Positions 52,529 to 60,320 of a DNA stretch of 64,000 nt are shown here, one piece after another (the stretch's first letter is position 1; each line of letters opens with the position of its first letter). This DNA comes from Cellulosilyticum sp. I15G10I2 (GTDB lineage: Bacteria > Bacillota > Clostridia > Lachnospirales > Cellulosilyticaceae), in NCBI RefSeq assembly GCF_900095725.1, contig NZ_FMMP01000006.1, positions 1,054,001 to 1,118,000 of the forward strand, given 5' to 3'. The notes below the pieces were generated by a model, which made no database searches, was not told the DNA's origin, and saw only the letters and a program-made list of their open reading frames with translations. A program made the translations under genes and the position numbers.

Positions 52529-53308
52529 TTATTTTATCTGAATATCAGCAACCGCATATAAAACTGCTGATCCACTGATTTTTACTCTGTCTCCGCAATA
52601 CTTACAGTATAAGGTTCCGCCACGCTTAGAGAGCTGTCTTGCTACCATCTCATCCTTGCCCAAATGCTTTGCCCAATAGGGAATGAAATTGCAATGTGCA
52701 GACCCACATACAGGATCCTCATTTACACTGATTTTAGGGAAAAAGCTTCTGGAGACAAAATCATACGCTTTGCTTTTCGCCGTTATCGAAACGCCGAGTC
52801 CATCAGGCAGATTTCTAAGTTTAGAGAAGTCAGGCTCCGCGTTTCGAACGTCTTCTTCCTTTTCCAGTACAAACATCAGATCCCGGCCCAGATAGACTTC
52901 TATAGGCCTTATACCAATAGCCTCAACCATTTGCTCTGTCAGTACAATTGATTTGGGCATTCTACTTGGAAAGTCCATTTCATACAGCTCCCCCTTTTTT
53001 ATAACAACAAGCTCACCGCTTAGTGTCTGAAATTTGATTGTCTCTATATGCTTATCATAATAATTGGCAATTACATAAGCGGTTGCTAACGTTGCATGAC
53101 CGCAGAGGTCAATTTCATTTTTTGGGGTAAACCATCTTAACCGATAACCATCTTGCTCTTTTACAGCAAATGCAGTCTCAGAAAGGTTGTTTTCAATAGC
53201 AATATTCTGCATCATTTCATCAGCTAACCACGCTTCCAATATACATACGCCTGCTGGATTTCCCTCAAATACTTTTTCTGCAAAGGCGTCTACTACATAA
53301 TACTTCAT
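52529..53308 (-). CDS. PhzF-family isomerase
   Basis: 259 aa. Diaminopimelate-epimerase-like fold in two halves: FEGNPAGVCIL, ENNLSETAF (catalytic Glu region), FTPKNEIDLCGHATLA, and DPVCGSAHC near the C-terminus. Substrate unknown; context with AzlCD suggests an amino-acid-derived compound. GGGAGGG precedes ATG. First gene of the operon divergent from the MocR regulator. Confidence 0.9.
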   Translation of the reverse strand: MKYYVVDAFAEKVFEGNPAGVCILEAWLADEMMQNIAIENNLSETAFAVKEQDGYRLRWFTPKNEIDLCGHATLATAYVIANYYDKHIETIKFQTLSGELVVIKKGELYEMDFPSRMPKSIVLTEQMVEAIGIRPIEVYLGRDLMFVLEKEEDVRNAEPDFSKLRNLPDGLGVSITAKSKAYDFVSRSFFPKISVNEDPVCGSAHCNFIPYWAKHLGKDEMVARQLSKRGGTLYCKYCGDRVKISGSAVLYAVADIQIK

Positions 53309-53360
53309 AATTTATCCCTCCCTATTTGCATACACTCTATGTTTAAAGCAAATTTTATCA

Positions 53361-53408
53361 TTGTCTTTGTATGGTTTCAATGGTAAAATTGTATGCAATA
53401 CAATTTTA
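53361..53408 (+). promoter_or_regulatory. Promoter and palindromic operator of the MocR gene
   Basis: TTGTCT (53361-53366), 17-bp spacer, TAAAAT (53384-53389). From the -10 box onward there is a perfect inverted repeat with 11-bp arms, TAAAATTGTAT (53384-53394) and its complement (53398-53408), around GCA. It is placed for repression of the MocR gene and possibly of the divergent phzF-azlCD unit. Confidence 0.65.
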
Positions 53409-53419
53409 GGAGGTTTAAT

Positions 53420-54838
53420 ATGCCAGTCAATTCTTTTGAAAATTACCCAATGACTTGGAAACCCAATAGAGACCAGCTTACAGCCCCACTATACCTTTCC
53501 ATTGCTAATTTATTAGAATACGATATTATAAATGGTTATCTCGCTCCAAACACAAAACTTCCTCCTCAACGGGAGCTAGCGGATTATCTGGATATCAACC
53601 TTAGTACGGTAACAAGAGCCTTCAAAATAGGTGAATTAAAAGGATTAATTTATGCAAAAACTGGCAAAGGAACTTTTGTTGCATCAAATGCAGGTGCAAC
53701 AATCACAATTGTTGATAATGAAGCAGAAAAAAACTATCTAGATATGGGACTTATTAAACCTTTTGATCAATTTAATCCCCTTGTAGTAGAAACAGTAAAA
53801 AGTATTATGTCCAAGGGATATATAGAAAAATTGTTGGACTATAGCCATCCATTAGGTTCACCCTATCACAAAATGGCCGCCAGGCAGTGGCTGCAGAAAT
53901 GTAATATTGATGCAAATATCGGAAATATTGCAATAACATCTGGGGCGCAGAACTCTGTCACACTTACCTTAATTTCTCTTTTTCATTCTGGGGATAAAAT
54001 TGCAGTTGATATGTACACCTATCCTAATTTTATCGAATTAGCTAGTATGTTAAATATTCAATTAATTCCAATACGGCACGATATTTTTGGTATGAATCCA
54101 GAGGAATTGGACGCACAATGTAAAGCGAATAACATACAAGGGATCTATCTGACCCCTTCTTGTCATAATCCAACAGCTATTTTAATGAATATGTCACGGA
54201 GACAGGAAATTGCAAAAGTTATTAGTAAAAATAAACTTATTTTAATCGAAGATGATATTTTTTCTTTTCTTGCGCCACAAAATTATCTACCTATCACTTG
54301 TTTAGTGCCTGATCAATCTATTTACATAAGTAGCGTCTCAAAATCTTTATGCTCAGGAATACGCGTAGGGTTCATGTTTTATCCAGAAAAATATGCATCA
54401 AATATAATCCGTGGCATTTATAATATCAATGTAAAAACGCCTGCACTAAATGCAGAGATTATTTCAGAACTGATTAATACTGGCATGGCTGATAAAATAG
54501 TTGAAAATAAGATAGCCATTTCAAAAGAAAGGAATGAAATTTACAAAAAATATTTTAAAATTGAAAATCCAAATGAAAATCCTATCAGTTTTTTTCGTTG
54601 GCTTCCACTCAATCAAAAATTTAATGCCAATGAGTTTGAAAAAAACGCTTTAATACAAGGCATTAAGCTTTATCATTCAAATCGTTTTTTAGTAGGACAT
54701 TCTGAGGAGAAGCAATTTTTACGTGTATCACTTTCATCTATGGATGATGCTAATGAATTAGAAGAAGGATTAGCTCTATTAAAAAACATCTTATTTGAAA
54801 CAACTGATCCATCAAATATAGATTCCCTAATCATATAG
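53420..54838 (+). CDS. MocR-type (GntR-HTH/aminotransferase) regulator
   Basis: 472 aa. A GntR winged helix-turn-helix (about 15-85; LPPQRELADYLDINLSTVTRAFKIGELKGLI) is joined to an aminotransferase class I domain (about 100-465) with the PLP lysine in SSVSKSLCSGIRVGF. Such proteins sense PLP or an amino compound. ATG 53420 lies six bases after AGGAGG; the frame to 53393 overlaps the promoter. The divergent AzlCD-PhzF operon is the likely target. Confidence 0.93.
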   Translation: MPVNSFENYPMTWKPNRDQLTAPLYLSIANLLEYDIINGYLAPNTKLPPQRELADYLDINLSTVTRAFKIGELKGLIYAKTGKGTFVASNAGATITIVDNEAEKNYLDMGLIKPFDQFNPLVVETVKSIMSKGYIEKLLDYSHPLGSPYHKMAARQWLQKCNIDANIGNIAITSGAQNSVTLTLISLFHSGDKIAVDMYTYPNFIELASMLNIQLIPIRHDIFGMNPEELDAQCKANNIQGIYLTPSCHNPTAILMNMSRRQEIAKVISKNKLILIEDDIFSFLAPQNYLPITCLVPDQSIYISSVSKSLCSGIRVGFMFYPEKYASNIIRGIYNINVKTPALNAEIISELINTGMADKIVENKIAISKERNEIYKKYFKIENPNENPISFFRWLPLNQKFNANEFEKNALIQGIKLYHSNRFLVGHSEEKQFLRVSLSSMDDANELEEGLALLKNILFETTDPSNIDSLII

Positions 54839-54843
54839 AATAG

Positions 54844-55059
54844 CTAAACCCACATAAGTCAATTAAGGCCTCTGTCATTATAATTGAGATTCTTCCACAT
54901 GATATAGCAAGCGGTGCAACTCCTGTCGGGCCTACGCCTTCCCAGCACAAACAAACTATTACACAATTGATGGCCCAAACAAGAGAAATCCAAAACCAAG
55001 TATATAGTACAGCACTTTCAGCAAATATTTCACTCATTAACAATAAATTAGGAAGTTAA
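54844..55059 (+). pseudogene. Open coding-like stretch without a start codon
   Basis: 71 codons are open between TAG (54841-54843) and TAA (55057-55059). The text (KASVIIIEILPHDIASGATPV..., ...REIQNQVYSTALSANISL) has coding-like composition, but there is no start with a ribosome site near the beginning. The first ATG is at codon 45 or so and has no site. It may be the 3' remnant of a gene lost between the MocR and SIMPL genes. Low confidence; it could be chance. Confidence 0.3.
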
Positions 55060-55128
55060 TCAGGACCCAAATGGCATACTTCTTAATACTATATAGTGGA
55101 ATAATAAATTGTAAGAGGAGATCAACCT

Positions 55129-55767
55129 ATGGCACAGCCGCTTTCTATGAATCATTGCTCCAATAGTAATAACATGACTTTAAACGGTCAGGGTCATGTT
55201 ATGGCCACTCCTGATTTAGCAGTCATCCACCTAGGTGTTCAAACAACTGGGCCCGACTTATCAGAGATACAATCAGAAAATGCAAGAATCAGCCAGAGAG
55301 TCATTCAGTCCCTTCGACAAGCCGGAGTGACAGAGATAAAGACAATTCAATACGCTATTAATAAACTCTATGAATACGAGAATGGCAGGCAAATTGATAA
55401 AGGCTATTCGGTACGAAATATCCTAGAAATCAAAACTCCCAATATGGATGAGGTAGGGAATATCATTGATACTGCCGTCAACATGGGCGCTAATGTTGTT
55501 CTATTCATATCTTTTGAACTATCCGAACCAGAACTCTATTATCAGCAAGCTTTAAATTTGGCAGTTGATCAAGCCATACAAAAGGCCAGAACAATTTCAG
55601 AAAACTTACGTATAAGATTAAACCCCATACCGATACGTATCATTGAAGGCAGTGCACCATCTATTCCTAGACAGCAGTTTTATCAGGAGGTTGCTGCAAC
55701 GCCCATCCTGCCTGGTGATTTAAGAATTGAAGCATTTGTTACAGCAGATTTCTGCTATGCAAAATAA
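55129..55767 (+). CDS. SIMPL-domain (DUF541) protein
   Basis: 212 aa. Core VMATPDLAVIHLGVQTTGPDLSEIQSEN...QSLRQAGV and IQYAINKLYEYENGRQIDKGYSVRN are typical of SIMPL/YggE proteins. There is no signal peptide, so it is probably cytoplasmic or spore-associated. Function unknown in the family. AGAGGAG precedes ATG. Confidence 0.88.
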   Translation: MAQPLSMNHCSNSNNMTLNGQGHVMATPDLAVIHLGVQTTGPDLSEIQSENARISQRVIQSLRQAGVTEIKTIQYAINKLYEYENGRQIDKGYSVRNILEIKTPNMDEVGNIIDTAVNMGANVVLFISFELSEPELYYQQALNLAVDQAIQKARTISENLRIRLNPIPIRIIEGSAPSIPRQQFYQEVAATPILPGDLRIEAFVTADFCYAK

Positions 55768-55768
55768 T

Positions 55769-55820
55769 ATAACTAAAAGGAGAGATGAGAAAATATTTTC
55801 TCATCTCTCCTTTTAGTTAT
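55769..55820. terminator. Perfect 52-bp palindromic bidirectional terminator
   Basis: Two perfectly complementary 26-nt arms (ATAACTAAAAGGAGAGATGA... and complement) meet at AAATATTT, between the convergent SIMPL and cytidylate-kinase-like genes. Confidence 0.8.
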
Positions 55821-55837
55821 ACGCACCGTTTAATGCC

Positions 55838-56422
55838 TTACTGCTTTGCAAGACTGCAGATGATCTCCACACACACATCGATCCCGAGCTTGGAGGTATT
55901 AAAGCTGATATCATAATAGTCAGCAACGCCAAACTCTGTATGGGTATAATAGGTACAATATTTTCTTCTCATCTTATCTATCGTACGAATCTGCTCACTG
56001 ACTTTAGCCTCAGCCGCATCAGGCATTTTATTCGCCATGCGTTTTAGACGCCAATAAGGATCCGCATGTACAAATACATGCAACGCATGATCATATTCCT
56101 TTAAAATGGTATTTGCATTGCGGCCAACGATCACACAATTACCTTTTTCAGCAACTATTTTAATGATCTGCTGCTGAGCATCAAAGAGTTTTTCACTGAG
56201 TGGCTTATTATAAAAATCAAAAAGACTCTGAGAAAAACCAAAGTTCATCGGAACCTTCTCATCCCATTTTAACAGACTTTCTACGTCTACATTGGACTCT
56301 CTTGCAGTTTTTAGAATCAGTTCTTTATCATAATACTCATAATTAAGAGCCTTAGCCACTTTATTTCCTATTTCTCCTCCGCCCGCTCCAAATTCACGGC
56401 TGATAGTAATAACTTTTCTCAT
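55838..56422 (-). CDS. Cytidylate kinase-like family protein
   Basis: 194 aa. P-loop-like ISREFGAGGGEIGNKVA at the N-terminus; VIVGRNANTIL and HVFVHADPYWRLKRM are blocks of the AAA_26 cytidylate-kinase-like family. ATG 56422 follows GGAGG. Physiological substrate unknown; lies 21 bp after the ABC ATPase gene, so it may share its transcript. Confidence 0.88.
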   Translation of the reverse strand: MRKVITISREFGAGGGEIGNKVAKALNYEYYDKELILKTARESNVDVESLLKWDEKVPMNFGFSQSLFDFYNKPLSEKLFDAQQQIIKIVAEKGNCVIVGRNANTILKEYDHALHVFVHADPYWRLKRMANKMPDAAEAKVSEQIRTIDKMRRKYCTYYTHTEFGVADYYDISFNTSKLGIDVCVEIICSLAKQ

Positions 56423-56443
56423 AGGTTTATCCTCCAAAACTGA

Positions 56444-57184
56444 CTATAAAACTTTATTTAAGAAGTCAATGGTTCTGGCTTCTTTCGGATTCACAATGAC
56501 TTCTTGCGGTGGCCCTTGTTCTACAATATAGCCGTCATCCATAAATACAACTCTATCCGCCACTTCTTTTGCAAAGCCTATCTCATGGGTTACAACAACC
56601 ATCGTCATACCGCCTAAAGTAAGCTCCTTCATAACTGCCAGCACTTCACCAACCATTTCAGGGTCCAGTGCTGATGTGGGCTCATCAAAAAGCATGATAT
56701 TTGGATTCATAGCCAGCGATCTTGCGATGGCTACACGTTGCTTCTGACCGCCTGAGAGTTGCGATGGGTACGCCTCCGCTTTGGCATCTAGGCCAACACG
56801 TCTGAGCAGCTGCATGCCCTTTTCTTTACCCTCATCCTTAGTCATGATTTTTAACTCCACTGGTGCAAGCATGATATTCTCTAAAACAGTCTTGTGTGGA
56901 AAAAGATTGAAGTGCTGAAATACCATGCCGATATTTTCACGCACTTTATTGATATCTGTGTGTTTATCTGTAATATCTTTACCATCTATGACTATACTGC
57001 CGGCTGTGGCTGCTTCAAGCTGATTAAGACAACGAAGGAAAGTCGATTTACCGCTTCCGGAAGGACCTAACAAAACCACTACTTCGCCTTCAAAAATATC
57101 AATACTCATGTCTTTTAAAACTTCTAATTTGCCAAAATCCTTCTTCAGATTTTCTACATGAATTTTAACCTTTCTACCTACCAC
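56444..57184 (-). CDS. Polar amino acid ABC transporter ATP-binding protein
   Basis: 246 aa. Walker [10 protein letters not shown], signature [13 protein letters not shown], Walker [15 protein letters not shown], switch VVTHEIGFA. GlnQ/ArtP type. GTG 57184 follows AAGGAG by 8 nt; it overlaps the permease gene by 11 nt. Energises uptake by the neighbouring permease and binding protein. Confidence 0.95.
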   Translation of the reverse strand: MVGRKVKIHVENLKKDFGKLEVLKDMSIDIFEGEVVVLLGPSGSGKSTFLRCLNQLEAATAGSIVIDGKDITDKHTDINKVRENIGMVFQHFNLFPHKTVLENIMLAPVELKIMTKDEGKEKGMQLLRRVGLDAKAEAYPSQLSGGQKQRVAIARSLAMNPNIMLFDEPTSALDPEMVGEVLAVMKELTLGGMTMVVVTHEIGFAKEVADRVVFMDDGYIVEQGPPQEVIVNPKEARTIDFLNKVL

Positions 57185-57842
57185 GGTTAACTCTCCTTTC
57201 AACCCTCTTAGCAATCTTACTAAGCGAAATAATTACAACCATATACATAATACCAATGATTGCCCAGGTTTCCAAACTCCTAAGTGTATTACCACTGATG
57301 GTTCTACCCATATTAGTAAGCTCTGGGAATCCAATAACAGAAAGAATGGAGGTATCTTTTAAGGTAATGATAAACTGATTGATAATAGAAGGGATCATGG
57401 TACGGATGGCCTGTGGCAATACGACCAACCGCATGCTTTTACTATAATTTAAGCCAAGACTCCTGCTGGCTTCCATCTGTCCTTTATCAACACTTTCAAT
57501 ACCTGCACGGATAATTTCAGCCATATAGGCCCCACAGTTCATGGCAAGTGCAATGGTTCCCGCCGAAAGTGCAGTCAATCTGAAATTTTGTATGCCCAAC
57601 ATTTTAATACCGCTTGGCAAGCCAAAATAGATAAAAAAAGCTAAAACAATCAGTGGCACGCCACGGACCCCATCAACATATGCAGTCCCTAAAAAGTTTA
57701 AAAAACGGTTTTTCCCAACGTTCATCAAGGAAAAAATCAGCCCAATGATCATGGCAAAAAACAGCGATAACAACGTAAGCAGCAAAGTCTTCCCCAGTGC
57801 CTGAAGCAGCATTAAGCCATATGTTTGAATGATTGCAATCAT
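57174..57842 (-). CDS. Polar amino acid ABC transporter permease
   Basis: 222 aa, five helices, HisM/GlnP family. EAA loop: [34 protein letters not shown]. The N-terminal [18 protein letters not shown] is the usual first helix. It lies 97 bp after the binding-protein gene, consistent with one operon. Confidence 0.95.
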   Translation of the reverse strand: MIAIIQTYGLMLLQALGKTLLLTLLSLFFAMIIGLIFSLMNVGKNRFLNFLGTAYVDGVRGVPLIVLAFFIYFGLPSGIKMLGIQNFRLTALSAGTIALAMNCGAYMAEIIRAGIESVDKGQMEASRSLGLNYSKSMRLVVLPQAIRTMIPSIINQFIITLKDTSILSVIGFPELTNMGRTISGNTLRSLETWAIIGIMYMVVIISLSKIAKRVERRVNRGR

Positions 57843-57939
57843 AACTAAACCTCCCTATTCTAGTCACATATAGGATGATAGAAAGAACGTGAGATACCTG
57901 TAACAGTTTCTCACGTCCGTAATCAACTTTAATACACTA

Positions 57940-58737
57940 TTATTTTAAATACGTATTAAGGATTTCATCGTATTTTCCGCTTGCTTTAAGGTTTGCAAGT
58001 CCGGCATTGAACATATCGAGTAATTCTTGGTTATCTTTATTCATAATAGCAAAGCCATAAGGAGCACCCTCACTTTCCATTCCCGCAGGGATTGTAAGCT
58101 TAAGGCCGCCTTCTTTGATGGAAGCTGCCATGATTGGTGTATCTTCTACACATGCTTCACTGTTTCCAAGAAGTACGTCTTGATACATAGTCGGTGAATC
58201 TTCAAAAACAGTCACTGTAAAGCCATATTGATCTTTTAAGCTATTTGCAAAGTCTGCTCCTGCTGTACCGTTTTTAACTGCCACATTTTTACCTTTAAGT
58301 GCTTCAAAACTGTTAATATCACTTCCCTCAGCTACTACAAAAGTCTGAGTTGCATTGAAATAGCCATCTGAGAAGATCCATCCAGAATCAATACGTTCTT
58401 GCTTGATTGTTGCCCCTGCAATAAGACCATCTGCCTGACCTACCTGAACTGCTGCAACTGCTGCGTCCCAACCGAGGCTATTTAATTCATATGTAAATCC
58501 CTGATCTTCTGCAATAGCAGCAAGTAAATCAACATCAATCCCTACAAATTCATTCTTTTCATTAGTATACTCAAAAGGTTTAAATACCGTATCTGTTGCG
58601 ATGATCCATGTTTTTTCGTTTGTTGTTCCGTTAGATGCTGTTGAAGATGCTTCTTCAGTATTTTTAGAACCACATCCTGTTAATGATAAACCTGCAAGTA
58701 AAATTGTACATAAAGTTAAAGCTAAAGATTTTTTCAT
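57940..58737 (-). CDS. Amino acid ABC transporter substrate-binding lipoprotein
   Basis: 265 aa. Lipoprotein signal with LSLTGC lipobox (Cys about 22), then SBP_bac_3 domain: TDTVFKPFEYTNEKNEFVGIDVDLLAAIA, AVQVGQADGLIAGATIKQERI. Anchored outside the membrane; binds a polar amino acid, possibly Cys/cystine, Gln or Arg. First gene of the operon with a near-consensus promoter. Confidence 0.94.
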   Translation of the reverse strand: MKKSLALTLCTILLAGLSLTGCGSKNTEEASSTASNGTTNEKTWIIATDTVFKPFEYTNEKNEFVGIDVDLLAAIAEDQGFTYELNSLGWDAAVAAVQVGQADGLIAGATIKQERIDSGWIFSDGYFNATQTFVVAEGSDINSFEALKGKNVAVKNGTAGADFANSLKDQYGFTVTVFEDSPTMYQDVLLGNSEACVEDTPIMAASIKEGGLKLTIPAGMESEGAPYGFAIMNKDNQELLDMFNAGLANLKASGKYDEILNTYLK

Positions 58738-58835
58738 AATATTCTCCTTAATTTATAATTTATTCATTTTAAAAAAACAAACCTATGCATTAATCAAAAG
58801 AGATTAATATCTATTTACATAATACTTCAAGCAAT

Positions 58836-58864
58836 ATTATATACAATCACGTATATGTTGTCAA
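58836..58864 (-). promoter_or_regulatory. Consensus promoter of the amino acid ABC operon
   Basis: Minus strand: TTGACA (58864-58859), 17-bp spacer, TATAAT (58841-58836), both boxes perfect, about 99 bp before the ATG. The rest of the 504-bp gap 58738-59241 holds the terminator at 59091-59133 and no gene that I can recognise. Confidence 0.8.
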
Positions 58865-59090
58865 TTTGTATAACTATTTACATGATTCTATAAAGGTGTA
58901 TAATTCTTCCAAAAAGATGTAAGACCGATAACTCATGCCTTTAATTGATGCTGTGTCGTGGGGTTCAATGATGAGACGCTCTAACTCTTTAACCTATCCA
59001 GTATCTATTTTTTAGTCTTATGTTACATAAAGTATGTCGCTTTCTTACTTAGAAATATCACCCCTTTTTTCCCTAAACCCTATTTAGTCA

Positions 59091-59133
59091 AAAAAAATCA
59101 AGCCTTGATCATACGTTCGTTCCAAAGCTTGAT
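59091..59133 (-). terminator. Terminator of the YiaK-like gene
   Basis: Minus-strand arms ATCAAGC / GCTTGAT with a long loop (23 nt), followed by T7-8, about 110 bp downstream of the stop. Confidence 0.55.
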
Positions 59134-59241
59134 GCTAATATACTTCCGCCTACTACATGACATGCCCTTTGTCTTAGCACACTACCCGTTCACATGATAT
59201 TTTTACAGGAAACAAAATTTTTCTGGCGCCCTATTCGACTG

Positions 59242-60243
59242 TCATAGGTAAGAAAGCACCTCATTCCAGTAGCTTTCATCTACTGGGATCCCTTTTTTCT
59301 GATTTTCATTTCTTGTTGCTACTGACCTTTCGTTAGGATAATAGATTTTCCCGCCATCTTCAACAGGTTCCGAAGACTTAATGTAAGCAATAGTATCTTC
59401 AACCCATTTTTCCATATATGAAGCATCTCCCAATTTGCTAGTATCAAATGCAATGAATATCTGGCTGATTGAAGTCTCGGCTGGCAGTTTCCCAATCTCA
59501 TAGGTAGAATTGCCTTGGGATAATATAGCTGCAAGCAGATCAAGCATAATGGAGAGCCCCGATCCTTTCCAAAATCCAATAGGCAGCACATGTTTTGACT
59601 CCCAAAGAAGTTTTGGATCACTTGTCAAATGCCCTTCTACATCATATCCTCCTGGGACAGGAAGCATTTTTTCTTCTTTAGCCATTTTTTCAATCATGCC
59701 ATATGAGTACTGGGACACAGCCATATCAAGCATGATATGACCATTCTTTGTAGGCACTGCTAGTATAAATGGATTATTACCTATTCTATTTTCCCGTCCT
59801 CCCCATGGCGGCATGTTAGGCATTGTATTGGTAAAACAAATACCGATACATCCCGAGTCAGCTGCCTGCAGTCCATATGCCCCTCCCCTCATCCAATGAT
59901 TGGTATTTTTTAAGGCTACACATCCTATACCATGTGTTGATGCCAGTTCAACAGCCCTTCCCATAGATCTTCTAGCATTCGAAGGCCCGATACCCATTTG
60001 CCCATCCCATTGTTCCAAAGGCCCAAAGCCGTTTAAGATGACAGGTACCGCATTCACTTTTATATAACCTTTTTTTATATAATCAATGGTCCTTGGAAAT
60101 CTGTTTAGACCATGGGTATAAACACCATCCCGGCTATTTTGAGCAAAGAGTTCTGCATTCTCCATAGCAAGCTCAGATTCAAAACCCATTTTTATTAGCA
60201 CCTGATAAAACACCACTTTCATTTCATCATACATTATTCTCAT
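59242..60243 (-). CDS. Malate/L-lactate dehydrogenase family oxidoreductase (YiaK/DlgD-like)
   Basis: 333 aa. NAD(P)-dependent Ldh_2 family. DGVYTHGLNRFPR holds the catalytic His; VALKNTNHWMRGGAYG, NNPFILAVPTK and GFWKGSGLSIMLDL are family blocks and closest in style to 2,3-diketo-L-gulonate reductase (YiaK). ATG 60243 lies eight bases after GAGG. Substrate not proven; no other gulonate genes are near. Monocistronic. Confidence 0.88.
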   Translation of the reverse strand: MRIMYDEMKVVFYQVLIKMGFESELAMENAELFAQNSRDGVYTHGLNRFPRTIDYIKKGYIKVNAVPVILNGFGPLEQWDGQMGIGPSNARRSMGRAVELASTHGIGCVALKNTNHWMRGGAYGLQAADSGCIGICFTNTMPNMPPWGGRENRIGNNPFILAVPTKNGHIMLDMAVSQYSYGMIEKMAKEEKMLPVPGGYDVEGHLTSDPKLLWESKHVLPIGFWKGSGLSIMLDLLAAILSQGNSTYEIGKLPAETSISQIFIAFDTSKLGDASYMEKWVEDTIAYIKSSEPVEDGGKIYYPNERSVATRNENQKKGIPVDESYWNEVLSYL

Positions 60244-60320
60244 CGTTTATGCCTCACTTCCTCATTTGAATATTTTCCTTCAAACTTTTTCTTCCTACAA
60301 AATACTATGTTATTGATACC

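Noticed and set aside
52664-52951. Plus-strand frames opposite the PhzF-like gene
   Set aside because: Two overlapping antisense frames with no ribosome site inside a clear family member.
54831-55043. Minus-strand 70-codon frame after the MocR gene
   Set aside because: No ribosome site; opposite a stretch that looks more coding on the plus strand.
55769-55820. Recombination or attachment site
   Set aside because: Position between two convergent stops is explained by a bidirectional terminator; no integrase nearby.
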